Assembly: GCA_016125285.1 (NCBI GenBank)
Contig: WGMA01000056.1
Coordinates: 1-33,391, forward strand
Direction of reading: 5' to 3'
Origin: Phycisphaera sp.
GTDB taxonomy: Bacteria; Planctomycetota; Phycisphaerae; Phycisphaerales; Zrk34
Length of the DNA stretch: 33,391 nucleotides
Shown here: positions 6,758 through 15,220 of the stretch, one piece after another
Layout: every line of letters begins with the position of its first letter
How positions within the stretch are numbered: the stretch's first letter is position 1
The notes under the pieces: generated by a model
Seen by the model: the letters and a program-made list of their open reading frames with translations, nothing else
What the model was told of the DNA's origin: nothing
The model's database searches: none
Program-made: the position numbers and the translations under genes

Positions 6758-7489
6758 TCAACGAAACCCCGCAAGGTTAACGAGTTCGTCCACTACAACG
6801 CGCACTCCCGATTGGATGTTCTCCAGATCAGCCTTTACAGCCGTGTATCGTGGATTGTGAGCTGATCTATCACCTAGTTGCTTAATTGAATGAAGCGCCT
6901 TCTTTGCATCCCGACCTATGCCAATTCCATTCTTATCGCACGCCTTAAGGATAAGCTGCTGCAGCATGAAATAGTTGCCATCGCCATCGCGGATTTCGTC
7001 GGCGCGATTCGCGTGACAATAGGCATCAATAATCAAAGTCTCGACAAGACGCCTTACAAGAACAGAGGCGCCATCATAAAAACAGTACTGATACGATCCG
7101 TTAATCTGTGATGCTACACGTTCAATGTAACCTCGTGTGCCATGCCATACGGCCTCAGGGATATACCCCAATCGCTGATCAACCGATGGCATGATCCCGT
7201 CTATTGCCGTGCCGAATTTTGTTCGCAAAGCTGCGCGCGATGTGACTTTGAGATAGAAGCCCGCTGATTTAGCATTGACATGGCCGGACTTCTTTAACGC
7301 TTCCCCTAGGCGTGTAGAGTGCGGCGAACCAAGACCGGCATCGTGCATTATTCTTGCGATTGCTCCCGATGACATTGCATAGCCAGGATCCTTTTGATCG
7401 AAGAACCAAATAATCCCGAGAGCTCGCTCTACGTTCGTGAGTTCGAGTGACGCGAGGCCAAGGCAGAATTGTTCTAAGTCTGGTTCCAT
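6758..7489 (-). CDS. HEPN/DUF4145-like protein with N-terminal winged-helix-like domain
   Basis: A 243-residue protein of markedly lower GC than its neighbours. Residues about 20-92 form a helical domain ending in LKVTSRAALRTK that resembles the C-terminal domain of the upstream gene product. Residues about 110-240 have the DUF4145/HEPN-like pattern: YDGASVLVRRLVETLIIDAY (138-157), then LGDRSAHN (205-212) and an amphipathic end, DLENIQSGVRVVVDELVNLAG. GDRSAH has R208 and H211 only three apart, so it is the structural GNxAAH-type motif rather than a canonical Rx4-6H ribonuclease site. AGG lies 7 nt before the ATG, and the upstream stop is 8 nt away, so the two genes are co-translated. A defence or stress role is plausible but unproven. 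Confidence 0.8.
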   Translation of the reverse strand: MEPDLEQFCLGLASLELTNVERALGIIWFFDQKDPGYAMSSGAIARIMHDAGLGSPHSTRLGEALKKSGHVNAKSAGFYLKVTSRAALRTKFGTAIDGIMPSVDQRLGYIPEAVWHGTRGYIERVASQINGSYQYCFYDGASVLVRRLVETLIIDAYCHANRADEIRDGDGNYFMLQQLILKACDKNGIGIGRDAKKALHSIKQLGDRSAHNPRYTAVKADLENIQSGVRVVVDELVNLAGFR

Positions 7490-7497
7490 ACATCAGC

Positions 7498-8106
7498 CTA
7501 CTCACTGCGAGGCAGATCGTGCTCAACGAAGTTCTCGCCTTGGCTTGTCACCCGTAGCTTGGACATATTTGACGTATCAAGCCAACCCTTACGTGCGGAT
7601 GTGTTATTGATAACGGAGCCGATATTTGATGGGACTTTCGCGCCAACGTCCTTGAAGCACGTATACATGTGATCGATGTCGATGTCAGACAACCCTAATA
7701 CATGCTGCAAATAGTGTGTAAACAAAGTTACGCGTTCTTGGTCGGTTTTGGGTTTCTTCTGAGTGTAAATATCTTTAAGCGCATCCTTGCCCTTGGGACG
7801 TAAGTCCAAATCAACGTGTTTGTAGGTCGGGGGCTTAGATTTCTTCTTCTTCGACTTCTTCCTTGGGGTTTCTTGTGTCACCACTTCGTCAACCGACTCT
7901 TCTTCGAGTTCACTATTCGCAAGCTCGATCAATTCATCTTCGTCCAAATCTTCCGCATTTGGCAAAACTTTGATGATGCGAGTATCCGGCTGAAAAGTCC
8001 TGTTTACTGCAGCTGCAATTGAGGAGAGACTTTGCTGAAGCGTTTCGTTGTTGCCTTCGAGCTCAGCAAAGAATACGCGAATCCTCGCTTTGTCTTCCTT
8101 GGCCAT
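7498..8106 (-). CDS. Hypothetical protein with acidic/lysine-rich linker and winged-helix-like C-terminus
   Basis: A 202-residue lower-GC gene, first of a two-gene unit. The ATG at 8106 is chosen because GGAGG sits 5 nt before it; the ATG at 8118 lies in the SD. Residues 1-46 form a domain starting AKEDKARIRVFFAELEGNN. An acidic stretch follows (50-77) and then a basic run, PRKKSKKKKSK (81-91). Residues 124-197 form a helical domain with RKGWLDTSNMSKLRVTSQGE (172-191), resembling a winged helix: a W-bearing turn, then a strand of the wing. The same domain layout recurs at the N-terminus of the downstream protein. Nucleic-acid binding is a reasonable guess; I cannot name the family. Confidence 0.75.
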   Translation of the reverse strand: MAKEDKARIRVFFAELEGNNETLQQSLSSIAAAVNRTFQPDTRIIKVLPNAEDLDEDELIELANSELEEESVDEVVTQETPRKKSKKKKSKPPTYKHVDLDLRPKGKDALKDIYTQKKPKTDQERVTLFTHYLQHVLGLSDIDIDHMYTCFKDVGAKVPSNIGSVINNTSARKGWLDTSNMSKLRVTSQGENFVEHDLPRSE

Positions 8107-8123
8107 CACAACCTCCATTCAGT

Positions 8124-8161
8124 AAAAGAAAAACGGCGGGGCAGTCCTAACTGACCCGCCG
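8124..8161 (-). terminator. Rho-independent terminator of groES-groEL
   Basis: On the minus strand CGGCGGGTCAGT pairs with ACTGCCCCGCCG (one mismatch, 4-nt loop) and is followed by TTTTTCTTTT. It lies about 46 nt past the groEL stop and immediately before the SD of the lower-GC gene at 8106. The outer stem resembles the two terminators at 16692 and 16905. Confidence 0.9.
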
Positions 8162-8206
8162 TATTCGAGCGATATTCTTATGGCTAATAGTGTAGCCATT
8201 TATCTA

Positions 8207-9832
<1,626 letters not shown>

Positions 9833-9911
9833 TGTGATTACTCCAATGGTGGGTGGTTGCGTGTGTGTTCCGTGTCGTGTGAAGCACGCCCCTGCGGGAC
9901 GTCGCTAAACG

Positions 9912-9950
9912 GTGACGGCGTGCGCCGTCACGGTGATGACGGACGTCATC
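9912..9950 (-). other. Two adjacent perfect hairpins in the groES-groEL spacer
   Basis: GTGACGGCG (9912-9920) pairs with CGCCGTCAC (9923-9931). GATGACG (9935-9941) pairs with CGTCATC (9944-9950), the second reaching into the groES stop codon. Neither has a T-run in the direction of transcription, so they look like mRNA-stability or processing structures setting the groES:groEL ratio (inference). Confidence 0.5.
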
Positions 9951-10239
9951 ACTCGACGATGCCGAGGACGTCGTTCTCGGTGACGATCAGGTAGTCCTTG
10001 CCGTCGACCTTGACCTCGGTGCCGCCCCACTTGGACAGGAGGACGACGTCGCCCTTGGTGACCGAGAGCTTGACGCGGTTGCCGGACTTCTCGTTGATGC
10101 GGCCCTCGCCGACCTCGATGACCTCGGCCTGCTGGGGCTTCTCCTTGGCGCTGTCGGGCAGGAAGATGCCGCTGGAGGTCTGGGTCTCGGCCTCCTGGCG
10201 CTTGACGAGGATCTTGTCACCGAGCGGTTTGATCTTCAT
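9949..10239 (-). CDS. groES: Co-chaperonin GroES (10 kDa)
   Basis: A 96-residue GroES, the heptameric lid of GroEL. MKIKPLGDKILVKRQEAET starts the fold. The mobile loop is TQTSSGIFLPDSAKEKPQ, with the IFL GroEL-binding edge. GEGR...VKLSVTKGDVVLLSKWGGTEVKVDGKDYLIV is the conserved core, and VLGIVE closes the fold. AGGAG (minus strand, 10248-10252) is 8 nt from the ATG. Normal length. It lies between the receiver-like gene and groEL on the same strand; a hairpin sits just upstream of the SD. Confidence 0.98.
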   Translation of the reverse strand: MKIKPLGDKILVKRQEAETQTSSGIFLPDSAKEKPQQAEVIEVGEGRINEKSGNRVKLSVTKGDVVLLSKWGGTEVKVDGKDYLIVTENDVLGIVE

Positions 10240-10257
10240 AGTCGATACTCCTTGCTG

Positions 10258-10274
10258 CCCCCGTGTCGCGGGGG
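10258..10274 (-). promoter_or_regulatory. Hairpin in the groES 5' leader
   Basis: CCCCCG (10258-10263) and CGGGGG (10269-10274) form a 6-bp GC stem around TGTCG, ending 5 nt upstream of the groES SD. Upstream, AATAC/TTTAAT-like words near 10280-10288 may be a -10 element. No CIRCE palindrome (TTAGCACTC-N9-GAGTGCTAA) is present in 10240-10340. Confidence 0.45.
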
Positions 10275-10340
10275 TCGGTATTAAACCGTTAGTTGTTCGC
10301 GTTCCCTGTACCTGTTCCCATCAATCGGCCGCCGCGTGCG

Positions 10341-10922
10341 CTACGCGTAGTACGGTCCGTGATCTTTGTCGTCGTCGGGCCAGAGCCCGCCGTAGTACCG
10401 CTCGAGCAGGCGTCGCAGCACTTCGAGCATCTGCTCGAGCTGGACGGGCTGATCGAGGACGCTGAACACGTCGAGTCGCAGCGCCTGGCTGAGCAGACGC
10501 GTGTCGATGCGACGGTCGAACATCCTTCCGCGGACGACCACCGCCGGGGGCGTGGGGTCGAGGCGGTGGATGACCCGCAGCAGCTTCAGCCCGCCGGTCT
10601 CCACCTGACCTTGCGGTCGCGGAGCCTGGCCGGGCCGATTCATCTTGCTTCCCTCCGTGGGGCGCGGGTTCGTGTCGGGCGTCGCGTCCTGCGACGGGTT
10701 GCTCGGGCTGGCGGTGCGACGCATGGGCAGTTCCATGTCGATGACCGCGGCGTGGATGGGCTCGGCGGCGATGACCTTCATGGCCTCGTCGACGTCCCGC
10801 ACACGCAGGGCCCGCACGCCCTGGGGCTCGAGCAGACGCGGCAGCTGCTGGGACCAGATGTCATCGCCCGCCGTCAATAAGACGTTGAGACGATTTCCGG
10901 GCTCTAGCGGCACTGCGCGCAT
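10341..10922 (-). CDS. Degenerate response-regulator receiver-like protein
   Basis: A 193-residue protein with a receiver-like plan: strand 1 LNVLLTAGDD (acid pair D20/D21), then VRALRVRDVDEAMKVIAAE, then AAVIDMELP with a possible phospho-acceptor D62. A hydrophilic Pro/Ser/Asn insert (about 68-108) interrupts the domain before LKLLRVIHRLDPTPPAVVV and VFSVLDQPVQLEQMLEVLRRLLE. The switch Thr/Ser is replaced by Arg (VVVRGR), and the invariant Lys-Pro reads DQP, so phosphorylation switching is probably lost or altered. There is no output domain. GGAGG lies 8 nt before the ATG at 10922. It precedes groES by 101 nt on the same strand. Confidence 0.75.
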   Translation of the reverse strand: MRAVPLEPGNRLNVLLTAGDDIWSQQLPRLLEPQGVRALRVRDVDEAMKVIAAEPIHAAVIDMELPMRRTASPSNPSQDATPDTNPRPTEGSKMNRPGQAPRPQGQVETGGLKLLRVIHRLDPTPPAVVVRGRMFDRRIDTRLLSQALRLDVFSVLDQPVQLEQMLEVLRRLLERYYGGLWPDDDKDHGPYYA

Positions 10923-11060
10923 CGTCGTTGCCTCCAACGAGTAGACCATGGCAAACGCGATGCTAAAACGTGGCACGCGGCGACGCGGCGAGCCATGTCG
11001 TAAGTGATTGATTGACAGGTTGTTGATGATGCGCTGCCGCGCGTCGAGCGCCCCCGCGTG

Positions 11061-11125
11061 CCGGATCAGCCTGCCATGACCCGCCGCGGACCCGCGCACG
11101 GGTGTCAAGGTGGCAGGCGATCCGG
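11061..11125. repeat. Long imperfect hairpin in a 286-bp intergenic gap
   Basis: CCGGATCAGCCTGCCA (11061-11076) is complementary to TGGCAGGCGATCCGG (11111-11125) with one bulged base, and the loop flanks can extend the stem (TGACCCG with CGGGTGTCA). There is no T-run. Together with the adjacent 11127-11209 palindrome it fills most of the space between the DinB-family gene and the receiver-like gene; the remaining 10923-11060 shows no gene. Confidence 0.6.
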
Positions 11126-11126
11126 G

Positions 11127-11209
11127 AATGTCCAATGACCAAATCCCAATGCCCAATGCCGCGAGCGCCAATTCGGGCATTGGTCATTGGTGCTTGGACA
11201 TTGGTCATT
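11127..11209. repeat. Imperfect palindrome made of CCAATG/CATTGG words
   Basis: The left half reads as repeated words AATGTCC, AATGACC, AATCCC, AATGCCC. The right half is nearly the reverse complement (CATTGGTCATTGG ... GGACATTGGTCATT), giving a stem of roughly 33 bp with scattered mismatches. It abuts the stop codon of the DinB-family gene, so it may act as a 3' end structure. Word-based palindromes of other sequence occur at 18266 and 19912. Confidence 0.7.
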
Positions 11210-11685
11210 TACAGAGTTGGCTTTCCAAGGATCTTGCGGATCAGCCCCAGCTGGCCGATGTGATAAGTCTCGTGCCACAGGAGGAATAGCACCGCACCGC
11301 CGAGGGTGTTGGACCCGTCGGGCAGCGTGCGGGGGAACGGGCCGGCGAGCTGTTCGTCGGTCAGGCCCGGCAGCGCTTCGCCGAGACGTTCGCTGGTCGC
11401 AGCCAGGTCGTCGAGGAGATGCTTCGAGCCGATCTTGTCTGGTAAGTTCGTTGGTTTGGTGCCCTTAGCGAAGGCGGCCTCCCAATCGGCGGTGGGCAGG
11501 TCCAGGCCGATGTTGCGGAGGATGGTGCGGCGGTAAATGGCGACGTGGCCGACGACCCACAGGGCGTTGGAGGAGTCGGCGACCTGCTGACGCCACTCGG
11601 CGGGGGTCAGGTCGTTGACGCGCGCGTGCAGGGCCTTGGTGTTGAACTGAAAAAGCCGGGCGGCTTCCGTCATGGTGTGACTCAT
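11209..11685 (-). CDS. DinB-family protein (putative metal-dependent four-helix bundle)
   Basis: A 158-residue protein of the DinB/YfiT-like fold, small enzymes that include thiol transferases. The metal triad is visible: His47 in ALWVVGHVAIYR, and a second pair in LLWHETYHIGQL (H138 and H142). FNTKALHARVNDLTPAEWRQQ is the typical first helix, and GLIRKILGKP is the characteristic end. AAGGA lies 7 nt before the ATG at 11685. The substrate is unknown; members often use bacillithiol or mycothiol, but nothing here tells. The stop codon overlaps the end of the CCAATG-word palindrome. Confidence 0.88.
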   Translation of the reverse strand: MSHTMTEAARLFQFNTKALHARVNDLTPAEWRQQVADSSNALWVVGHVAIYRRTILRNIGLDLPTADWEAAFAKGTKPTNLPDKIGSKHLLDDLAATSERLGEALPGLTDEQLAGPFPRTLPDGSNTLGGAVLFLLWHETYHIGQLGLIRKILGKPTL

Positions 11686-11877
11686 CGTATAATCCTTATG
11701 GCGACCGCGATCTTTCGCACTTCACGGGGTTTACAGCGGTCGCGCGATTGCATTTCGACCGCCGCGTCAGGCCGCTGCTCAAAACATTTCGGTTTTCCAG
11801 AGCTTGGATTACGAAACGCGCCGGGCAGTTACATGAATGTGGGTGACAACGTTGTCGCCAACTCAGGGAGCGCGTGG

Positions 11878-13293
11878 ATGCCAGAGGAACGAAGTATCGG
11901 TCGCCGTCTCGCGGCGCGGGTGGGGCAGTACTCGTTGGTTGTAGCGATCGCTGTGGCGTCGGCCGCGTGCCTGGGCGCGGCGTCGGCTGTGCATGCGCAG
12001 GCGCGCGACCGTGACCCGGCCGGCGGCGGCGCGCAGCAGGGTCGGCCCGATGGCGGTCGGCCCGACGGGCGTCAGGGCGGGCCACCGAACGGCGGGCCGC
12101 CCGGTGGTGGGCATTTCGATGGGCAACCCGGCGGCGGTCAGTTCGATGGGCCGCCCGGTGGACCGCCCGGCGGCGGCGACCGGCAGATCAACGGCGTAGA
12201 CCGCGCCGTGGCGCACGGCCCGGCGAAGTCATCGGGCAGCGGCGTCGATCCCGGCGCGTCGATCGTCCGCTTCGAGGTCCGCGACGGATACCGCTACGTC
12301 ACCTCCAATGGCATCCCCAACCACACCATCGGCCAGTTCCCCAACTACGGCAACCCCAACAGCATCGCCGAGCAGAAGTACAGCTTTCGCATGCCGGCCA
12401 ACCCGCGACCGGCCGAGCGCGTCACGGCGAACCGCATGCAGCTGTTCGGCGTGGCGATCAACGGCGTGCCGTTCGACCCCGGCGCCGCCGAGTGGTGGAA
12501 CGGCAACCCGCGCTCCGGCTGGACCTACAACGCGATGGCCGAGCAGGTGAACCTCGGCGTCGACGACAACCACGCCCACATCCAGCCCAACGGCGCGTAT
12601 CACTATCACGGCATCCCGACCGGCCTGTTCCGCGTAAGCGTCGACGCCGCGGGCAACCCCGTGCCGCGGATGGAACTGGCCGGGTTCGCCGCCGACGGCT
12701 ACATGATCTTCGGCCCGGTGTGTCACGACGACCCTAAGAACGTCGGCAGCGCGCTGCGCGCGATGAAGCCCAGCTACAGGGTTCACGAAGGTGAACGACC
12801 GGCGGGAGACGGCGGGCCCGGCGGCGCGTACAACGGCCTGTTCGTCGAGGACTACGTCTACGTCCGCGGCGCCGGCGACCTCGACGAGTGCAACGGCCAC
12901 GTCGCCCCCACGCCCAGCCATCCCGAAGGCGTCTATCACTACCACCTGACCGAGGCGTTCCCGTATATCCCCCGCTACTGGCGCGGCACGCCCGACGACT
13001 CGTTCAACGTGCACCGCGGACCTGGCGGACGGGGCGGGCCCGGCGGGCAGTTCGGCGGGCAGGGCGGACAGTTTGGCGGGCCGCCCGGGCAGGGTGGTCA
13101 GGGTCAGTTCGGTCCGCCGAACGGCGGGCAGGGCGGGCCGCCGCATCATGGCGGTGGTCAGGGCGGTCAAGGCGGGCAACAGGGCGGACCACCCAACGGT
13201 GGACCGGGCCAAGGTGGTCAAAGCGGACCGCCCAACGGTGGACCGCCTCCGCAGGGTGGACCCGGACAGGGAGGACCGCCGCCGCGTCAGTAG
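11878..13293 (+). CDS. Secreted YHYH-domain protein with Gly/Pro/Gln-rich flanks
   Basis: A 471-residue exported protein. A long signal peptide (1-40) has the core YSLVVAIAVASAACLGAAS and cleavage at AHA|QA. Residues 42-100 and about 380-470 are low-complexity Gly/Pro/Gln/Asp repeats (GGPPNGGP-like). The core (about 125-375) is a YHYH domain with both signature motifs, YHYH at 241-244 and 353-356, plus DDNHAHIQPNG and CNGHVAPTPSHPEG. The family is uncharacterised; the paired histidines suggest metal binding. AGGGAG lies 7 nt before the ATG at 11878, which decides the start. The flanking repeats may anchor it in an extracellular matrix (inference). It converges on the DUF4399 gene. Confidence 0.88.
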   Translation: MPEERSIGRRLAARVGQYSLVVAIAVASAACLGAASAVHAQARDRDPAGGGAQQGRPDGGRPDGRQGGPPNGGPPGGGHFDGQPGGGQFDGPPGGPPGGGDRQINGVDRAVAHGPAKSSGSGVDPGASIVRFEVRDGYRYVTSNGIPNHTIGQFPNYGNPNSIAEQKYSFRMPANPRPAERVTANRMQLFGVAINGVPFDPGAAEWWNGNPRSGWTYNAMAEQVNLGVDDNHAHIQPNGAYHYHGIPTGLFRVSVDAAGNPVPRMELAGFAADGYMIFGPVCHDDPKNVGSALRAMKPSYRVHEGERPAGDGGPGGAYNGLFVEDYVYVRGAGDLDECNGHVAPTPSHPEGVYHYHLTEAFPYIPRYWRGTPDDSFNVHRGPGGRGGPGGQFGGQGGQFGGPPGQGGQGQFGPPNGGQGGPPHHGGGQGGQGGQQGGPPNGGPGQGGQSGPPNGGPPPQGGPGQGGPPPRQ

Positions 13294-13393
13294 GCGCATC
13301 GTGCGCAGCGCGCGACACACCTGCGACTGCGCTACGCTGCGTCGCGGCTTGCGCGTCGTCACATCATCAGATCACCACTTCACCGGATCAGCG

Positions 13394-13855
13394 TCACTTG
13401 ACCGTGATGGTGATCTTCTTGGAGATGACCGGCGGGTCGTGCGGGACGTGGACGTAGTCGCCGAGGATCAGCTGCAGCGTGTGCTCGCCGGGCGGGAGGG
13501 TCAGGACGGTTTCGGTCTGGCCGCCGCCGAAGTGTTTGTGGGTCGCGTCGTTGGGGATGGGCTGGTTGACGGCCGGGGGGTCGGTGTCGATGAGCAGGTG
13601 GTGGTGTCCGGTGTTGGTGACGGTCACGCCGGCGGGTGCGACGCCCATGCCGCGGAGGCCGAAGCGGACGGTGAAGGTCTGGCCGACCGTCTCGCCGTCG
13701 AGCGGTGAGATGATGTAGGACTCGGCGCCGGCGGGGCTCGGCGTGCGTTTGAACTCGGCGGGCTTGTCCTGGCTGACCGCGTCGCGGGTGGTCAGCAGCA
13801 GCGACCCGGCAACGGCGACAGCGAGACACGCGGCAACAATCGGCAGCTTCTTCAT
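13394..13855 (-). CDS. Secreted DUF4399 domain-containing protein
   Basis: A 153-residue protein with a signal peptide (1-29, core IVAACLAVAVAGSLLL, then AVSQ). A DUF4399 domain covers about 45-153. Family signatures are intact: GVAPAGVTVTNTGHHHLLID (71-90), HKHFGGGQTE (106-115) and PPGEHTLQLILGD (121-133), ending PPVISKKITITV. The fold is beta-sandwich-like and the role is unknown; the clustered histidines could bind metal. AAGGGA lies 6 nt before the ATG. It is convergent with the YHYH gene; the 100-nt gap between them contains no clear terminator. Confidence 0.9.
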   Translation of the reverse strand: MKKLPIVAACLAVAVAGSLLLTTRDAVSQDKPAEFKRTPSPAGAESYIISPLDGETVGQTFTVRFGLRGMGVAPAGVTVTNTGHHHLLIDTDPPAVNQPIPNDATHKHFGGGQTETVLTLPPGEHTLQLILGDYVHVPHDPPVISKKITITVK

Positions 13856-14021
13856 CAGATTCCCTTTCGATGGCTGGAACGTGGGTGTGACCCTCTCAGG
13901 ATACCGGCTCGTCGCGCCCGTTCAACCGCGCGGCGCGGCGAGACGCGACGGCCTGCGGTATCATGCCCCTGCTCGCCGCGACCGCGCGGCGCGCCTGTCC
14001 GTTACGGGTCGGAGACGACGC

Positions 14022-14777
14022 ATGCACACGTCGATCATCGGGGAAAGCCTGCTGCTCGCTTCGATCGCCGCGATCCTCTGGATCCCGTTGCTGCTCGGCC
14101 TGCTCGCCCTGCTCGCGTGGGCGATGGTCCGCCGGCCGAAGTCCGGCTGGGTCAAGACCGCGATGCTGCTGAACATGAAGCACTTCCGCGGCCTCGCCGA
14201 GATGAGCGTCGTCGAGCGCGACCTGTTCGCGTCGCTGCCCTTCGACGCGGTGAACTACGGCCGACCGCTCGACATCCTCATCCGTGAGTTCCTCGGCCAC
14301 ACGCTGATCGTGTGCGACTACTACGAGGAGCACCGCTCGCACACGACCGAGGGCCGGCGTGTCGAGGCCGAGCACCGCACGGTGTGCGTGATGATCTGCG
14401 ACGCGCTGGACCTGCCGGTGTGCGTGATGCAGGCCACGCCGCGCCACGTGCGCTGGATGCGCGAGCGCATCGGCAAGTCGCACGAGTTTCCGGTGCGGCA
14501 CGACAAGGCGTTCGACAACGCGTTCAAGGTCATCGGGCTGGACAACCGCGAGGTGCGCGGCCTGGTGGCGCACGACGAGCTGCGTCACTTCCTGCTGACG
14601 CTCAAGCACGACGACGTGGAGATCGAATGCCAGGGGCGCGCGTTCTCCATCCAGTTCCATCGGCCGATCGCGCCGGAGAACGCGTGGCGGCTGATCGATC
14701 ACGCCAACGAGCTGCGCGAGCTGCTGATCGAATCGGACACGCAGCGGCGCGGCGCGGGCGGCGGACACGCCGGCTGA
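14022..14777 (+). CDS. Hypothetical membrane-anchored protein
   Basis: A 251-residue protein with an N-terminal hydrophobic stretch (about 5-35, LLLASIAAILWIPLLLGLLALLAWAMV) followed by a soluble cytoplasmic-looking domain. The latter contains VCDYYEEHRSHTTEGRRVEAEHRTVCVM and FQ/FH-rich strands near IECQGRAFSIQFHRP. It may be a single or re-entrant membrane anchor. GGAG lies 7 nt before the ATG at 14022. I do not recognise a family; the soluble part has a mixed alpha/beta pattern without a catalytic signature. The next gene starts 35 nt downstream on the same strand, so the two are probably one operon. Confidence 0.78.
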   Translation: MHTSIIGESLLLASIAAILWIPLLLGLLALLAWAMVRRPKSGWVKTAMLLNMKHFRGLAEMSVVERDLFASLPFDAVNYGRPLDILIREFLGHTLIVCDYYEEHRSHTTEGRRVEAEHRTVCVMICDALDLPVCVMQATPRHVRWMRERIGKSHEFPVRHDKAFDNAFKVIGLDNREVRGLVAHDELRHFLLTLKHDDVEIECQGRAFSIQFHRPIAPENAWRLIDHANELRELLIESDTQRRGAGGGHAG

Positions 14778-14812
14778 TCCGCGTCGGCTTTCACACGGGG
14801 GATGCGACACGC

Positions 14813-15199
14813 ATGCTGGGACGCAAGATCTTTATCAAGACCGTGATCCTGATGGGCAAGATGGCCACATCGCTCGGGCTGCCTCGCCTGCTGCCGATCC
14901 CCCGGCCGAGCCCGCTGCCGATCCGGGCCGTCAAGTGGTACTTCCTGTCGATCGTGCTGCCCGCGCTGCTGCTGGACATGGCGTACCCGCTGTCCAGGAC
15001 CACCATCATCATGATCTCGGTGCTCGGCGGCGTCCTGGGCACGTGGGCGCTGACCGTCATCGGCATCCACTGGTTCGAGACGCGCGCCGAGCGGCGCGCG
15101 GAGTTCGACGAGGCGCAGCGACGCAGCCGCGATCGGCAGAGCCACCGCCGGGCGCGACGGCGACGCAAGCGCCGGCGGCGTGGCGACGACAAGGATTGA
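14813..15199 (+). CDS. Hypothetical two-TM protein with arginine-rich C-terminus
   Basis: A 128-residue protein. Two hydrophobic segments (about 43-60, YFLSIVLPALLLDMAYPL, and 65-86, IIMISVLGGVLGTWALTVIGI) form a hairpin. A C-terminal cytoplasmic tail contains DEAQRRSRDRQSHRRARRRR and ends RGDDKD. The tail could bind nucleic acid or membrane phosphates, but no family is recognised. A GGGGGA run lies about 10 nt before the ATG at 14813. It follows the preceding membrane gene closely and converges with the minus-strand gene ending at 15221. Confidence 0.65.
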   Translation: MLGRKIFIKTVILMGKMATSLGLPRLLPIPRPSPLPIRAVKWYFLSIVLPALLLDMAYPLSRTTIIMISVLGGVLGTWALTVIGIHWFETRAERRAEFDEAQRRSRDRQSHRRARRRRKRRRRGDDKD

Positions 15200-15220
15200 T
15201 CGGGGCGGCCGCGCCGGCGC

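Noticed and set aside
10240-10340. CIRCE heat-shock element before groES
   Set aside because: No TTAGCACTC or its inverted partner within the leader.
11686-11700. TATAAT as a promoter for the YHYH gene
   Set aside because: The hexamer is present on the plus strand near 11690, but no -35 box pairs with it and the gene starts about 190 nt later, so the assignment is not supported.
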